The notes under the pieces were generated by a model that searched no databases, was not told the origin of the DNA, and was given only the letters and a program-made list of their open reading frames with translations. Position numbers and translations under genes: made by a program. Positions 14,935 to 23,364 of a stretch of 64,000 nucleotides of DNA are shown one piece after another; position 1 is the stretch's first letter; each line of letters begins with the position of its first letter. Source of the stretch: Acidimicrobiales bacterium (GTDB taxonomy: Bacteria; Actinomycetota; Acidimicrobiia; Acidimicrobiales; Aldehydirespiratoraceae); contig JAQWMR010000010.1 in NCBI GenBank assembly GCA_029246685.1, positions 372,001-436,000 of the forward strand. The letters are read 5' to 3'.

Positions 14935-16272
14935 ATGAAACCCTTGTGTATGGCCGATCTGGTGGTTCCGTCCGAGTTGCGGGAGGCGCCATACGCGGTG
15001 TCCAGGGTGGACCGGATGTCGCTGCCGGCGGTGCGGGCGCTCGTGAAGCGGCCGCGGCTCGCCCAGGCGGTCCTCGGGCGAAGCCGTTGGGGCAACATCT
15101 TCGCGGAGGGCATCGAGCGTGATCCACTCCCGGCCTACCGGCCGATCATGGCCGACGGCCCGGTGGTCTGGAGTCCCTGGTAGTAGCAGTTCTTCGTGAC
15201 CGGCTTCGACGAGGCGCGCGTCGCCCTGTCCTCGCCGGCGATGGAGGTGACGACGCAGCGCGAGGTCGTGCTCGCGGTGTCGCCCCACTCGGGCATGAGC
15301 GACCTCTCGAAAGCGCTCTTCCGGAAGTTCCTCCTCTTCGTTGATCCACCGGACCACACCCGCATGCGCTCGCTCGTGAGTCGCACGTTCACGCCGAAAC
15401 GGATGCGGAACCTGGAAGACGATGTCGAGCGGCTGTCCATCGGTCTTCTCGATGCGATCGAGGGCGAGCCCGACCTGTTCGCCGCATTCAACGCGCCGCT
15501 GCCGATCCACACGATCTCTGTACTTCTCGGCATCCCGGAGGCGGATTGGCCGTTCACGGTGGACGTCTCCAACGCGCTCGTGGACTACCTCAACCCCTTC
15601 CCGGACTTCGATCCGGACGAGATCGACCGGCTGCTGCGGGGTGGAGCCGCGCTGTTGGACGAGCTCGCGGAGGCGCGCCGGCTCGATCCGCAGGACGATC
15701 TCCTCTCAGCGCTCGTCCACGCGGAGTCCGACGCGGGGCGGCTCAGCCGGTTCGAGGTCGTGGCGATGGCGATGTTCCTGATGTTCGCCGGCCACGAGAC
15801 GACCAGTGGCTCGCTCGGCCTCGCGATGCACCATCTTGCGAAGACTCCCGACCAGCGCCGTCTCATCCGCGATGACCCGAGTTTGTGGCCCAACGCCGTC
15901 GAGGAGCTCATTCGTTTCGATCCGCCGCTGCACGTCGATCCTCGGGCGGCGAAGGAAGACGTCGAGATCGGCGGTGTGACGATCGAGACCGGCCAGCGCG
16001 TGACGGTCATGCTCGCGGCCGCGAACCGGGATCCCCGCCGTTTCGAGAACCCGGACGAGCTGCGGCTCGACCGGGAGGACCCGCACTCGATCTCGTTCGG
16101 TCACGGTATCCACCATTGCGTGGGCGCGGCGCTGGCTCGGATGCAGATGCGCGTCGGGCTGCGCGTCTTTCTCGATCGGTTCGGCGCCTACACGATCGAC
16201 GAAGAGGCGATCGAGTGGAAGAACCACGCCGCACTACGAGGCCCGGTAGGGCTCCCGGTGCGCCGCGGCTGA
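14935..16272 (+). pseudogene. cytochrome P450 gene interrupted by tandem TAG TAG
   Basis: One frame encodes a whole P450, but codons 83 and 84 are both TAG (15181-15186), between GPVVWSPW and QFFVTGFDEARVAL. Upstream is a normal P450 N-terminal region (ERDPLPAYRPIMADGP). Downstream are the I-helix MFAGHETTSGSLG, the ExxR pair in VEELIRFDPP and the haem loop ISFGHGIHHCVGAA with the Cys thiolate. Translation could restart at GTG 15196, but that product would lack the first helices. It is divergent from the selenoprotein-like gene (60 nt between starts) and abuts the end of the FrhB gene. Either a nonsense pseudogene or a base-call problem; readthrough is not supported by anything visible. Confidence 0.75.
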
Positions 16273-17442
16273 CTACTTCTTCGCGGTGATCCCGACTCGG
16301 GCGGCCGGCGCGGCCCAGTCCGGCCAGCGGGCCCGGCTCTTCTCGGCGAGCTTGTGCATAAGCGCGATGGCGCCGGGATCGTCGTCGCCGGGGCGGGTCT
16401 CGATCACGCCGTCCTTCACCATGGCGTCGATGATCGCCCGGCCGAGATCGGTACGGACGATCGTTAACGTCCAGTCGGTCAGCTCGCCGATACCGCCGGT
16501 GGAGATGTCGGCATGCTCGGCGGCGAAGTCGGGGCAGTGGTGGCACCCCTCACGGGTCCATGCGTGGCATTCCTTGAGATTGATCTCGTGGTAGCCGCCG
16601 TCCTTCGTCCAGATCTGGAAGACGCCCTTGATGTTCATCTTGGCGATGTCTTCCTTCTTGAGGCCGTACTTGACCTCGAAGAGCTCATCGAAGAGCGCGT
16701 CGTCGAACGACTTCGAGCACAGCAGCCCGATGTTGAGCTTGATCGGCTTGGACACCTTGCCGATCTTGCGATGCCACATCACCGGTGCGACCGAGGTCTG
16801 GCAGCTCATGCCGACCAGGGCGAGGCGATCGAGATCACGCTCCTTGGCCTCGGGGAACGCCATCGTGTTGGCCGAGTAGGTGTAGCGGCTGCCCGCGCCC
16901 CGCAGCACTTCTTCTCGGTTGGTGGCGACCATCGGGAACGCCTTCCATCCGGGCTCCCCGTTCGGCAGGTTCTCGACGCCTGAGGTGAGGGCGCCGTTGA
17001 TGACGTCGTTCTCGAGGCACCAGATGAGGATCGCGGAGACGAGGCCGCCGTCCTGGCCGGTCTCGTAGACGAAGTCCTCGCTCGCTCGGGTGAGCAGGAT
17101 GTCGGAGTAGACGCCGGACATCTCTTCGGGCTCGCGCTCGCGGCCGAACAGATGCATGTCGGCCTCGGGCTCCCAGGCCCGGAAGCGGGGGCAGGCTCGG
17201 GTGCACGAGGTGCAGCCCTTCTGACCGTGGCCGCAATCGGCGAGACCGAGCTCTTCCTCGAGATGGAACGGTGTGTACGCGCCGGGTTCGTGCTCGTATC
17301 CGATGACGTCGTGTGGGCACGAGATGACGCAGCCGGCGCAGCCGGTGCACAGGCCCGACGTGATCACCTCGTCGAACAGCTCTTTCCACTGGTACGTCCA
17401 GCGTTCTTTCTTGGGGGCGGGGGCAGCGTCCGTAACGGCCAT
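16273..17442 (-). CDS. coenzyme F420 hydrogenase/dehydrogenase beta-subunit (FrhB) family protein
   Basis: A 389-residue iron-sulfur flavoprotein. Two [4Fe-4S] motifs are near the N-terminus: LCTGCAGCVISCPHD and CGHGQKGCTSCTRACPRF. The FrhB N- and C-terminal domains follow, with TGQDGGLVSAILIWCLEN, RGAGSRYTYS, LVGMSCQTSV and a Cys-rich CHAWTREGCHHCPD that may hold another cluster. Members transfer electrons between F420 and other carriers in F420-using actinobacteria and archaea. The ATG at 17442 was preferred to one 10 codons upstream. It is the third gene of a minus-strand operon with panE and a metallophosphoesterase (gaps of 11 and 10 nt). Confidence 0.86.
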   Translation of the reverse strand: MAVTDAAPAPKKERWTYQWKELFDEVITSGLCTGCAGCVISCPHDVIGYEHEPGAYTPFHLEEELGLADCGHGQKGCTSCTRACPRFRAWEPEADMHLFGREREPEEMSGVYSDILLTRASEDFVYETGQDGGLVSAILIWCLENDVINGALTSGVENLPNGEPGWKAFPMVATNREEVLRGAGSRYTYSANTMAFPEAKERDLDRLALVGMSCQTSVAPVMWHRKIGKVSKPIKLNIGLLCSKSFDDALFDELFEVKYGLKKEDIAKMNIKGVFQIWTKDGGYHEINLKECHAWTREGCHHCPDFAAEHADISTGGIGELTDWTLTIVRTDLGRAIIDAMVKDGVIETRPGDDDPGAIALMHKLAEKSRARWPDWAAPAARVGITAKK

Positions 17443-17452
17443 GGCGCTGAAC

Positions 17453-18328
17453 CTATCGCCCCTCTGCCACACGAGCCTTCATCTCGTCGTCGGTCATCTG
17501 GCCGGCGAAATACTCGGCAACCCACTCCGGCAGCTTCCAGCGGTCGTTCCACCGGTCGTCGTCGAGCCAGACGATCTCGGTGTCGATCCGGCCGTCGTCG
17601 TGGAATGTGAACCGGCGGTAGCCGGGTGGCATCAAGAGCAGCGCGTCGAAGTCGATGCTCACGCCGGTGGACGGGCAGACGTGGGACGGCACACCGGCGA
17701 CATCGCGGCTGACGCCCGCGTGCTCGTGGCCGGCCGAGATCGCCCGAATCGGGGTGGCGGCGCCAAACAGCTCTCGTATCTCATCGTCGAAGCCCGGCTG
17801 TTCGAACATCCCCTTGCCGCCGGGAGGGTGGTGGAGCCAGAGCATGGCGTGCTCCGCCTCGCCGAGGTCGAGTTGACGGCGCAGCCACGTCGTCTCCTGG
17901 CGGGTCAGCCCGCCGCGGGCGATGTCCACTCGATCCTCGTGATCGGTCCAGCCCGTCTCCGGGTGGTGATCGCCGCCGTCGCGGTTGCTGTCGCCGAAGA
18001 GAAAGACCCAGTTGCCGAGGCGAAGGGAACGCTGCACGGCCACGTCGGGCCGCGGGAGCACGGCGTGGAGCGGATCGACGAAGTCGTGGTTGCCAGCGAG
18101 GCAGTGGACCGGCAGGCCGAGGGCCGCGAGCGCGTCGCCGGCGAGCTCGTACTCGTCGGTCTTCCCCTCGTTGGCGATGTCACCGGTGACCACGACGAGA
18201 TCCGGTGCCTCGTCACGTACCTGGTCCGCGACTGCGCCGAAGGTCTCGGCGGTATCGCGCAGCATGTAGCCGCCCGGTTTGGTCGAGAAGTGGAGGTCGG
18301 ACAGCTGCACGACACGGATCGGGTCCAT
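17453..18328 (-). CDS. metallophosphoesterase (class III cAMP phosphodiesterase-like)
   Basis: A 291-residue calcineurin-like phosphoesterase. All five metal-binding motifs are visible: QLSDLHFS, VVTGDIANEG, LAGNHDFVD, LWLHHPPGG and SAGHEHAGV. This arrangement matches CpdA/Icc-type enzymes, which cleave cyclic nucleotides or phosphodiesters using a binuclear metal centre in the cytoplasm. The actual substrate is unknown. It starts 11 nt after panE and ends 10 nt before the FrhB gene, so all three are likely co-transcribed. Confidence 0.85.
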   Translation of the reverse strand: MDPIRVVQLSDLHFSTKPGGYMLRDTAETFGAVADQVRDEAPDLVVVTGDIANEGKTDEYELAGDALAALGLPVHCLAGNHDFVDPLHAVLPRPDVAVQRSLRLGNWVFLFGDSNRDGGDHHPETGWTDHEDRVDIARGGLTRQETTWLRRQLDLGEAEHAMLWLHHPPGGKGMFEQPGFDDEIRELFGAATPIRAISAGHEHAGVSRDVAGVPSHVCPSTGVSIDFDALLLMPPGYRRFTFHDDGRIDTEIVWLDDDRWNDRWKLPEWVAEYFAGQMTDDEMKARVAEGR

Positions 18329-18339
18329 GTCTGTCGACC

Positions 18340-19257
18340 CTATTCCTCCGATTCGCCGACGTCCGGCTCGCCGAGACGGACGAGCGTGGTCAGCGCTCGA
18401 AGGAAGGGAATCGCGACCCCGCGTTGGTCAGCGCGGCGGACGACCTCGAGTTGGCGGGCCTCCCACTCGGTCGGCTGTCCGGCGAGGCGGTCGGTCGTCT
18501 GCGAGGACATATGCCCTGCCGATCGGTCGATGACGATGTCTGCGAGCGCGTCGGCCACACCCGCTTCGAGCGCTGCGCCGTCTGCGATTGCCACTGCGAT
18601 GGCCTCTTCCATCACGGCGATGCAGAGTTCGCGAGCGTCGGGATCGCGCAGGATGCCGTTCGTCGTCCCGGTCAAGGTCGTGACCGCACCGACCCCACAG
18701 TTCGAGACGAGCTTGGACCACGCCGTCGTGTGGAAGTCCGCCGACGCCGTGCAGTTCACGTACGTGCCTGCGAAGAGGTCCACGATGCGGCGGCTGGGGT
18801 CGTCGTCGGGAACCTGCAGTGTCGCGGGCAGGCCGACCGTCACGCGGCCGGGGGAGTGGCGGTCAGCGGGAAGGAAGACGATCGTGGGCACCACCGCGGC
18901 CTCGCCGACCAGCGGGCCGACGAGTTCACGGTGACCGATGCCGTTCTGAAGAACGGCCACAACGGTCTCGGGCCCGCACGACGCGCGGAGCCACTCGGCG
19001 GCTCCGGCGGTCTGATGCGTCTTGGTCACGAGCAGGACGACGTCGGCCACCTCCGCCGCAGCCGGATCGGTGATCGCTCGCACGGGGGCGTCGACCGGCA
19101 CCGGCGGCCCGTCCACCCGAAGCCGGTCGAACGCGGTCCGCGCCGCGATCGTGACATTGACTTCGTCGCGTCCGACGAGCGCTCCCGCGACCGCACACCC
19201 GATCGCCCCTGGTCCGATGAGGGTGACGCTCGTGATATCGGTCATTGGCTCAACCAT
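18340..19257 (-). CDS. panE: 2-dehydropantoate 2-reductase (ketopantoate reductase family)
   Basis: A 305-residue NADPH-dependent reductase of the pantothenate branch: ketopantoate to pantoate. The dinucleotide-binding motif LIGPGAIGCAVAGAL is at the N-terminus, the KTHQT loop (catalytic and cofactor-binding Lys) follows near residue 78, and LQNGIGH and WSKLVSNCGVGAVTTLTG carry the conserved Asn and the catalytic Lys/Asn of the C-terminal domain. Members with other 2-keto acid substrates exist, so the symbol is provisional. First gene of the operon that continues with the phosphoesterase and FrhB genes. An alternative ATG lies 4 codons downstream at 19245. Confidence 0.82.
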   Translation of the reverse strand: MVEPMTDITSVTLIGPGAIGCAVAGALVGRDEVNVTIAARTAFDRLRVDGPPVPVDAPVRAITDPAAAEVADVVLLVTKTHQTAGAAEWLRASCGPETVVAVLQNGIGHRELVGPLVGEAAVVPTIVFLPADRHSPGRVTVGLPATLQVPDDDPSRRIVDLFAGTYVNCTASADFHTTAWSKLVSNCGVGAVTTLTGTTNGILRDPDARELCIAVMEEAIAVAIADGAALEAGVADALADIVIDRSAGHMSSQTTDRLAGQPTEWEARQLEVVRRADQRGVAIPFLRALTTLVRLGEPDVGESEE

Positions 19258-19288
19258 CGCATGGCGCGCCGCCGTGGCGCGACCGTGA

Positions 19289-20089
19289 TCATGGCGGATC
19301 CAGCGTCCATCGGCCCGTGCTGTCCTGTCGCAGCCGCCAGCCGACGTCGTGGATCAGATGATGATGATGGCTGCAGGGCAGCACGAGATTGTCGAGATCG
19401 GTGGGGCCGCCGTGCTCGACCCAGACCACATGATGCGCTTCGCAGCCCGACGGGCGGGCATTGCAGATCACGCACCCGCCGTCGCGGAGGAAGATGAACC
19501 AGACGAGCATCGCGAAACACGTCGTCATGGCGGCGAAGTAGTCCAGCCGGTTGCCGCTGGTCGCGGCCCAGACGTCGTGGGCGACGGTCTTGTGCTCGAC
19601 CTCCTCGGCGAGGTGCCAGAGGATCAGCGTCGGCGGCTCGACATCGGCCCCGCGGAACAGTTCGTGGCGCTTCGCGTTCATCCAGCGGGCAGCCGCGAAT
19701 GCGGTGGCTTCGAAGCCGGCGGCGTAGGCAATGCCGAAGCGATCGCCCATGCGGCGCTCGAGGAAGCCGTACGAGCGGGCGAGCCAACGCTCGACGCGGC
19801 CCAGAGACGGGTGCTGCGCGATCAGGAGTTCGTTGAACCGTCGGTGCTGGCGCGAGTGCTCGCCCTCCTGGCGGAGGTATTCGTCAACTTCGGCTCGCAG
19901 CTCCGGGTCGTTGATGTCGGCGGCCGCTCGGCGCACGGCGCGCATCACGTACGGCTCGCCGTGGGGCATGCCGATCGACAGCGCGTTCACCGCGGCCGAG
20001 AACTCAGGCTTGATGGGCTGCCACGCGGCGCGGGTGTCGGCCGGCCACTCCAGCGCGATCCGGCGATGCGCGATTCCCCGGGAGTTCAT
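19289..20089 (-). CDS. chimeric protein: PF10118-type metal-dependent hydrolase joined to an HNH fragment
   Basis: A 266-residue protein made of two unrelated pieces. Residues 1-200 belong to the predicted metal-dependent hydrolase family PF10118, with EFSAAVNALSIGMPHGEP, RQEGEHSRQHRRFNELL and LAEEVEHKTVAHDVW providing the His/Glu metal ligands. From about residue 201 (near base 19489) the sequence switches to a C-terminal HNH nuclease motif of the DUF222/13E12 type: RDGGCVICN, GCEAHHVVWVEHGGPTDLDN and CSHHHHLIH. The switch falls inside a hydrophobic helix (CFAMLVWFIF) where the hydrolase family normally continues. This looks like recombination with an HNH gene that replaced the 3' end. Whether either half works is unknown. 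Confidence 0.78.
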   Translation of the reverse strand: MNSRGIAHRRIALEWPADTRAAWQPIKPEFSAAVNALSIGMPHGEPYVMRAVRRAAADINDPELRAEVDEYLRQEGEHSRQHRRFNELLIAQHPSLGRVERWLARSYGFLERRMGDRFGIAYAAGFEATAFAAARWMNAKRHELFRGADVEPPTLILWHLAEEVEHKTVAHDVWAATSGNRLDYFAAMTTCFAMLVWFIFLRDGGCVICNARPSGCEAHHVVWVEHGGPTDLDNLVLPCSHHHHLIHDVGWRLRQDSTGRWTLDPP

Positions 20090-20127
20090 GTCGTATCAAT
20101 CGGCCGTCCGGCCGGCGACTGGAGCGA

Positions 20128-20739
20128 TCAGCTCTGCGTGATGGTCTGCGCAGGCGTTTCGGTGTTCCACGGCGAGCCGCCTTCGTCATCTCCGGAGAGG
20201 GCGATGCCGATTGCGACGGCGAGGGCGATCACGATTCCGATGATGATCGCGATCGGCGGCCGCTTCCGCGTCACCGCCGCCGTGGGCGTCACGACCTCGG
20301 CGAGGCTGTCGGCGAGCGCGTCGACATCACGCTCGAAGCTGCGGTCGTCGATGACCGCCGCGTTGCGGTCGGTCAGATCCTCGAGGCCCGTGGGCAACTC
20401 CTCCGCGGCTGGTGCGGTCGCTCCGCCGACCAGGACCGGCACCAGCTGAACCTCCAACGATAGCGCCGACTCGATCTCGAAACGATGCGCGTCGTCCTCG
20501 ATGGCGATGCCGGGTTTCCCGTCGGCGACCGTGCCCCACTCCGGTCCGATCACCACGAGGACCGCGTCGGCTTCGTCGATGGTGTGGGCGATGGCTGTGC
20601 GGTAGTCCTCGCCGGGACGAATGCCATCCACGTCGAGGAACACCTGATCGGCGCCGAATCTGCTCACCAATGCGTCGTTGATGCGGCCTGCCCACGGGCC
20701 GCTGTCGTCGCGCCGATAGCTGATGAAGATTCCGCTCAT
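20128..20739 (-). CDS. TIR-domain protein with a C-terminal membrane anchor
   Basis: A 203-residue protein starting MSGIFISYRRDDS, the box-1 motif of bacterial TIR domains, with FLDVDGIRPGEDY and VLVVIGPEW following (residues 1-130). After a linker, IAIIIGIVIALAVAIGIAL near residues 165-183 is one membrane helix, so the TIR domain is probably cytoplasmic and tethered. Bacterial TIR domains cleave NAD+ or act in signalling and phage defence. No partner effector, STING, Thoeris or SIR2 gene is nearby, so the role here is open. The ATG at 20739 lies 22 nt downstream of tRNA-Arg on the same strand. Confidence 0.82.
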   Translation of the reverse strand: MSGIFISYRRDDSGPWAGRINDALVSRFGADQVFLDVDGIRPGEDYRTAIAHTIDEADAVLVVIGPEWGTVADGKPGIAIEDDAHRFEIESALSLEVQLVPVLVGGATAPAAEELPTGLEDLTDRNAAVIDDRSFERDVDALADSLAEVVTPTAAVTRKRPPIAIIIGIVIALAVAIGIALSGDDEGGSPWNTETPAQTITQS

Positions 20740-20761
20740 ACCGCCGGAGAACGTAGTGGAG

Positions 20762-20833
20762 CGCCCTCGGCAGGACTCGAACCTGCGCACACGCCTCCGG
20801 AGGGCGATGCTCTATCCGCTGAGCTACGAGGGC
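20762..20833 (-). tRNA. tRNA-Arg (anticodon CCG)
   Basis: A full cloverleaf reads on the minus strand: 7-bp acceptor stem GCCCTCG / CGAGGGC, D arm GCTC...GAGC, anticodon loop CTCCGGA with anticodon CCG for the Arg codon CGG, and a perfect T arm GCAGG-TTCGAGT-CCTGC. The outermost pair of the anticodon stem is U-U, and the variable loop is short (4 nt). No CCA is encoded. argS lies about 0.9 kb away. Confidence 0.92.
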
Positions 20834-20869
20834 ATGCCCTTGCGGGCGAAGCCTCAGGGTAGCGGGGGA

Positions 20870-21649
20870 TCAGCTGTTGGCGCTGCCTGGTGTCGCGTAC
20901 TCCTCGCAGTACGTCGCGTCGCCGAGCACGCTGGATCCGAGGCGGTCGAGCGCGTCGCCGGGCTCCTCCGGGAACGGGAACGCGGGCATGAATTGGTCGA
21001 CATCGAGACGCTCGTCCATGCACTCCCACGCGAGAGTGGTGAGGGCGTGGGTGTCGAGGTGTCCGGCGTTCGAGGCGCCGAGGACGACCGCGCCGCCGGC
21101 GTCGCAGCCGGCCACGATCGAGACGGCCTGGTCGGCTACTTCGATTGCAGTCGGCTCGGTGATCGAGCCGCCGTCGAACCGGTCGGTGTAGGCCTCACGC
21201 CACGCGCCGACATAGGCGGCGATGACGCAGTCGTACTCGGCCGTGTGGGTATCGGGGATGGTGAGCGCCCCGCGGATGTCGGCGTCGAGGAAGGCGTTCA
21301 GGACCGGGCCGCAGTCGATGAGTGTGTCGGCAAGGGCGCTCGCGAGGTCATCGCTCGCGTTCGACGACGTCTGCGCACTGAGGTCGATGCCTTCGAGGTC
21401 CTCCATCGTCCATTCGGCTTCGCTTCCGCCGGTGACGGCGTCGATCGTGCAGGCGGACTGGCTGCGGTTGAGACCGGCATCCATTCCGCCCTCGATGAGA
21501 ATGGTGTGCAGGATGGCTTGGTCGCGCTCCCACTCCGGTCCCTCCTGCGCCACAGCCCGGTCGGCGCTCGACGTGGCGGATTCGCCGCCGCAAGACGCGG
21601 CGAAGAGGGCGAGAGGGATCACGATCGGGGTGAGGACTCGACAACGCAT
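20870..21649 (-). CDS. lipoprotein of unknown function
   Basis: A 259-residue exported protein. The N-terminal signal CRVLTPIVIPLALFAASC ends in a lipobox with the modified Cys, followed by a Ser/Thr-rich tether. The mature domain contains repeated acidic helices and six spaced cysteines (SACTID, LIDCGP, YDCVIA, AGCDAG, WECMDE, YCEEY), suggesting three disulfides. No family was recognised. The ATG at 21649 is preferred; GTG three codons upstream is possible. Divergent from argS, with 91 nt between. Confidence 0.65.
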   Translation of the reverse strand: MRCRVLTPIVIPLALFAASCGGESATSSADRAVAQEGPEWERDQAILHTILIEGGMDAGLNRSQSACTIDAVTGGSEAEWTMEDLEGIDLSAQTSSNASDDLASALADTLIDCGPVLNAFLDADIRGALTIPDTHTAEYDCVIAAYVGAWREAYTDRFDGGSITEPTAIEVADQAVSIVAGCDAGGAVVLGASNAGHLDTHALTTLAWECMDERLDVDQFMPAFPFPEEPGDALDRLGSSVLGDATYCEEYATPGSANS

Positions 21650-21740
21650 GATGGTCACATCGGCCGAATAATGCTCACTCTGAGGACTCGGGCAAGACGG
21701 TAGGATCGGCGCTTTCCGACCTGCTCGAGGCTCACCGACG

Positions 21741-23348
21741 ATGGACGTTCGCGAATCGCTCCGCTCCGCATTGCGCGACGCACTGGAGACGGCCGGGGTG
21801 GACCCGGTCCCTGAGGTGATCACGCTCGAGCGGCCGGCCAATCCTGAGCACGGCGATTGGTCGTCCAACGTCGCGCTCGCAACGGCCAAGGCGGCCGGGC
21901 GTAATCCGCGTGAGCTCGGGCAACAGCTCGTCGACCACTGCGCCGCGAACCTGCCTCCACATGTCACCGCGGTGGAGATCGCTGGTCCGGGGTTCGTCAA
22001 TTTCCACCTCGGGGACTCGTGGCTTCACGATGTCCTCGCCGACGTCGTGGAGGCGGGCACGGATGGGTTCGCCCGCTCGGATGTCGGCGCCGGATCGTCA
22101 GTCAACATCGAGTACGTGTCGGCCAACCCGACCGGTCCGCTCCACGCGGGCCACGCCCGCTGGGCTGCCTACGGCGACGCGCTCAGCCGACTGTTCGCCC
22201 ACTGCGGCTATGCCGTCCACCGCGAGTTCTACGTGAACGACCGCGGTGTGCAGACCGAGCTCTTCGGTGCCTCCTTGACCGCCCGGGCGGCGGGGGAGGA
22301 ACCGCCGGAGGACGGGTACCAGGGCGGCTACGTCACCGAGTGGGCCGAGGAGCTGCCGGGCGCGGCGGACCCGGTTGCGTGGGGTATCGAGCGGGCGCAG
22401 GCCGATCAGCGGCAAGTGCTGATGTCGATGAACGTCGAGTTCGACCGCTGGGCATCTGAGCGTTCGGTCGTCCAGTCGGGCGAGATGGAGAAAGCGATCG
22501 ACGAGCTGCGCGCTGCGGGCTATGTCTTCGAGGACGACGGTGCCATGTGGCTGCGCACCAGCGACTTCGGCGATGAGAAGGACCGCGTGCTGTTCAAGAG
22601 CGACGGCGACGCCACCTACTTCGTCCCCGACATCGCATATCACCACCAAAAGTACGACCGCGGCGAGCTCGTCATCGACATCCTCGGTGCCGATCACCAC
22701 GGCTACGTGAAGCGCATGGCGGCAGCCATGCAGATGATGGGTCACGCGGCCGAGAGCTACGAGGTGCTCGTCGGGCAGAATGTGACGCTTGTTCGCGACG
22801 GTGCGGAAGTCCGCTTGTCGAAGCGGGCGGGCACGATGATCGAGGCCCGTGACCTGGTCGAGCTCGCCGGCGCCGATGTCGCGCGGCTCACGTTCCTGCT
22901 CCAGTCGATCGACACCACGCAGACGATCGACCTGGATCTGCTCGTCGCGCAGTCCAACGAGAACCCCGTCTACTACGTGCAATACGCGAATGCCCGGGTG
23001 CACTCGCTCGCGCGTCAGGCCAAGGAACGCGAGATCGCGCGGTTGCCGCTCGCCGATGTCGACCTCTCATTGCTGACTCATGAGCGGGAGCTCGCGCTGC
23101 TGCGGTCGCTGTCCGAGCTGCCGGACGTCGTCATTCGGGCGGTGGAGAACCGTGGGCCGCATCAAGTGACCATGTGGACTCGTGAGTGTGCGGCTGCCCT
23201 CCACGGGTTCTGGCACGACTGCCCGATCCTGCGCGACGACGTGGACGATGCCATTCGCCAGGCCCGCATGTGGCTCGTCGAAGCCACGCGCATCGGTCTC
23301 GGCGTGGGTCTGGACCTCCTCGGCGTGAGCGCTCCGGAATCCATGTGA
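21741..23348 (+). CDS. argS: arginyl-tRNA synthetase
   Basis: A 535-residue class I synthetase that charges tRNA-Arg. The N-terminal additional domain includes PEHGDWSSNVAL and GPGFVNFHL. The HIGH-type motif appears as PTGPLHAGHARWAAYGDAL near residue 134, and the KMSKS counterpart as VRLSKRAGT near residue 358. The C-terminal DALR anticodon-binding domain (residues about 420-535) is complete. Length fits the family. A tRNA-Arg gene lies nearby on the other strand. lysA follows after 16 nt. Confidence 0.96.
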   Translation: MDVRESLRSALRDALETAGVDPVPEVITLERPANPEHGDWSSNVALATAKAAGRNPRELGQQLVDHCAANLPPHVTAVEIAGPGFVNFHLGDSWLHDVLADVVEAGTDGFARSDVGAGSSVNIEYVSANPTGPLHAGHARWAAYGDALSRLFAHCGYAVHREFYVNDRGVQTELFGASLTARAAGEEPPEDGYQGGYVTEWAEELPGAADPVAWGIERAQADQRQVLMSMNVEFDRWASERSVVQSGEMEKAIDELRAAGYVFEDDGAMWLRTSDFGDEKDRVLFKSDGDATYFVPDIAYHHQKYDRGELVIDILGADHHGYVKRMAAAMQMMGHAAESYEVLVGQNVTLVRDGAEVRLSKRAGTMIEARDLVELAGADVARLTFLLQSIDTTQTIDLDLLVAQSNENPVYYVQYANARVHSLARQAKEREIARLPLADVDLSLLTHERELALLRSLSELPDVVIRAVENRGPHQVTMWTRECAAALHGFWHDCPILRDDVDDAIRQARMWLVEATRIGLGVGLDLLGVSAPESM

Positions 23349-23364
23349 TGGTGATGGAGTAGCC

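Noticed and set aside
14488..15183. A 231-residue plus-strand frame covering the selenoprotein start region
   Set aside because: Its first part is antisense shadow of the thioredoxin-fold gene. Only the last 82 residues, from 14935, are the P450 N-terminus.
15181..15186. TAG TAG in the P450 gene as recoding (for example pyrrolysine)
   Set aside because: TAG is used as a normal stop by other genes here (for example at 3692, 45437 and 56740), and no special downstream structure was seen.
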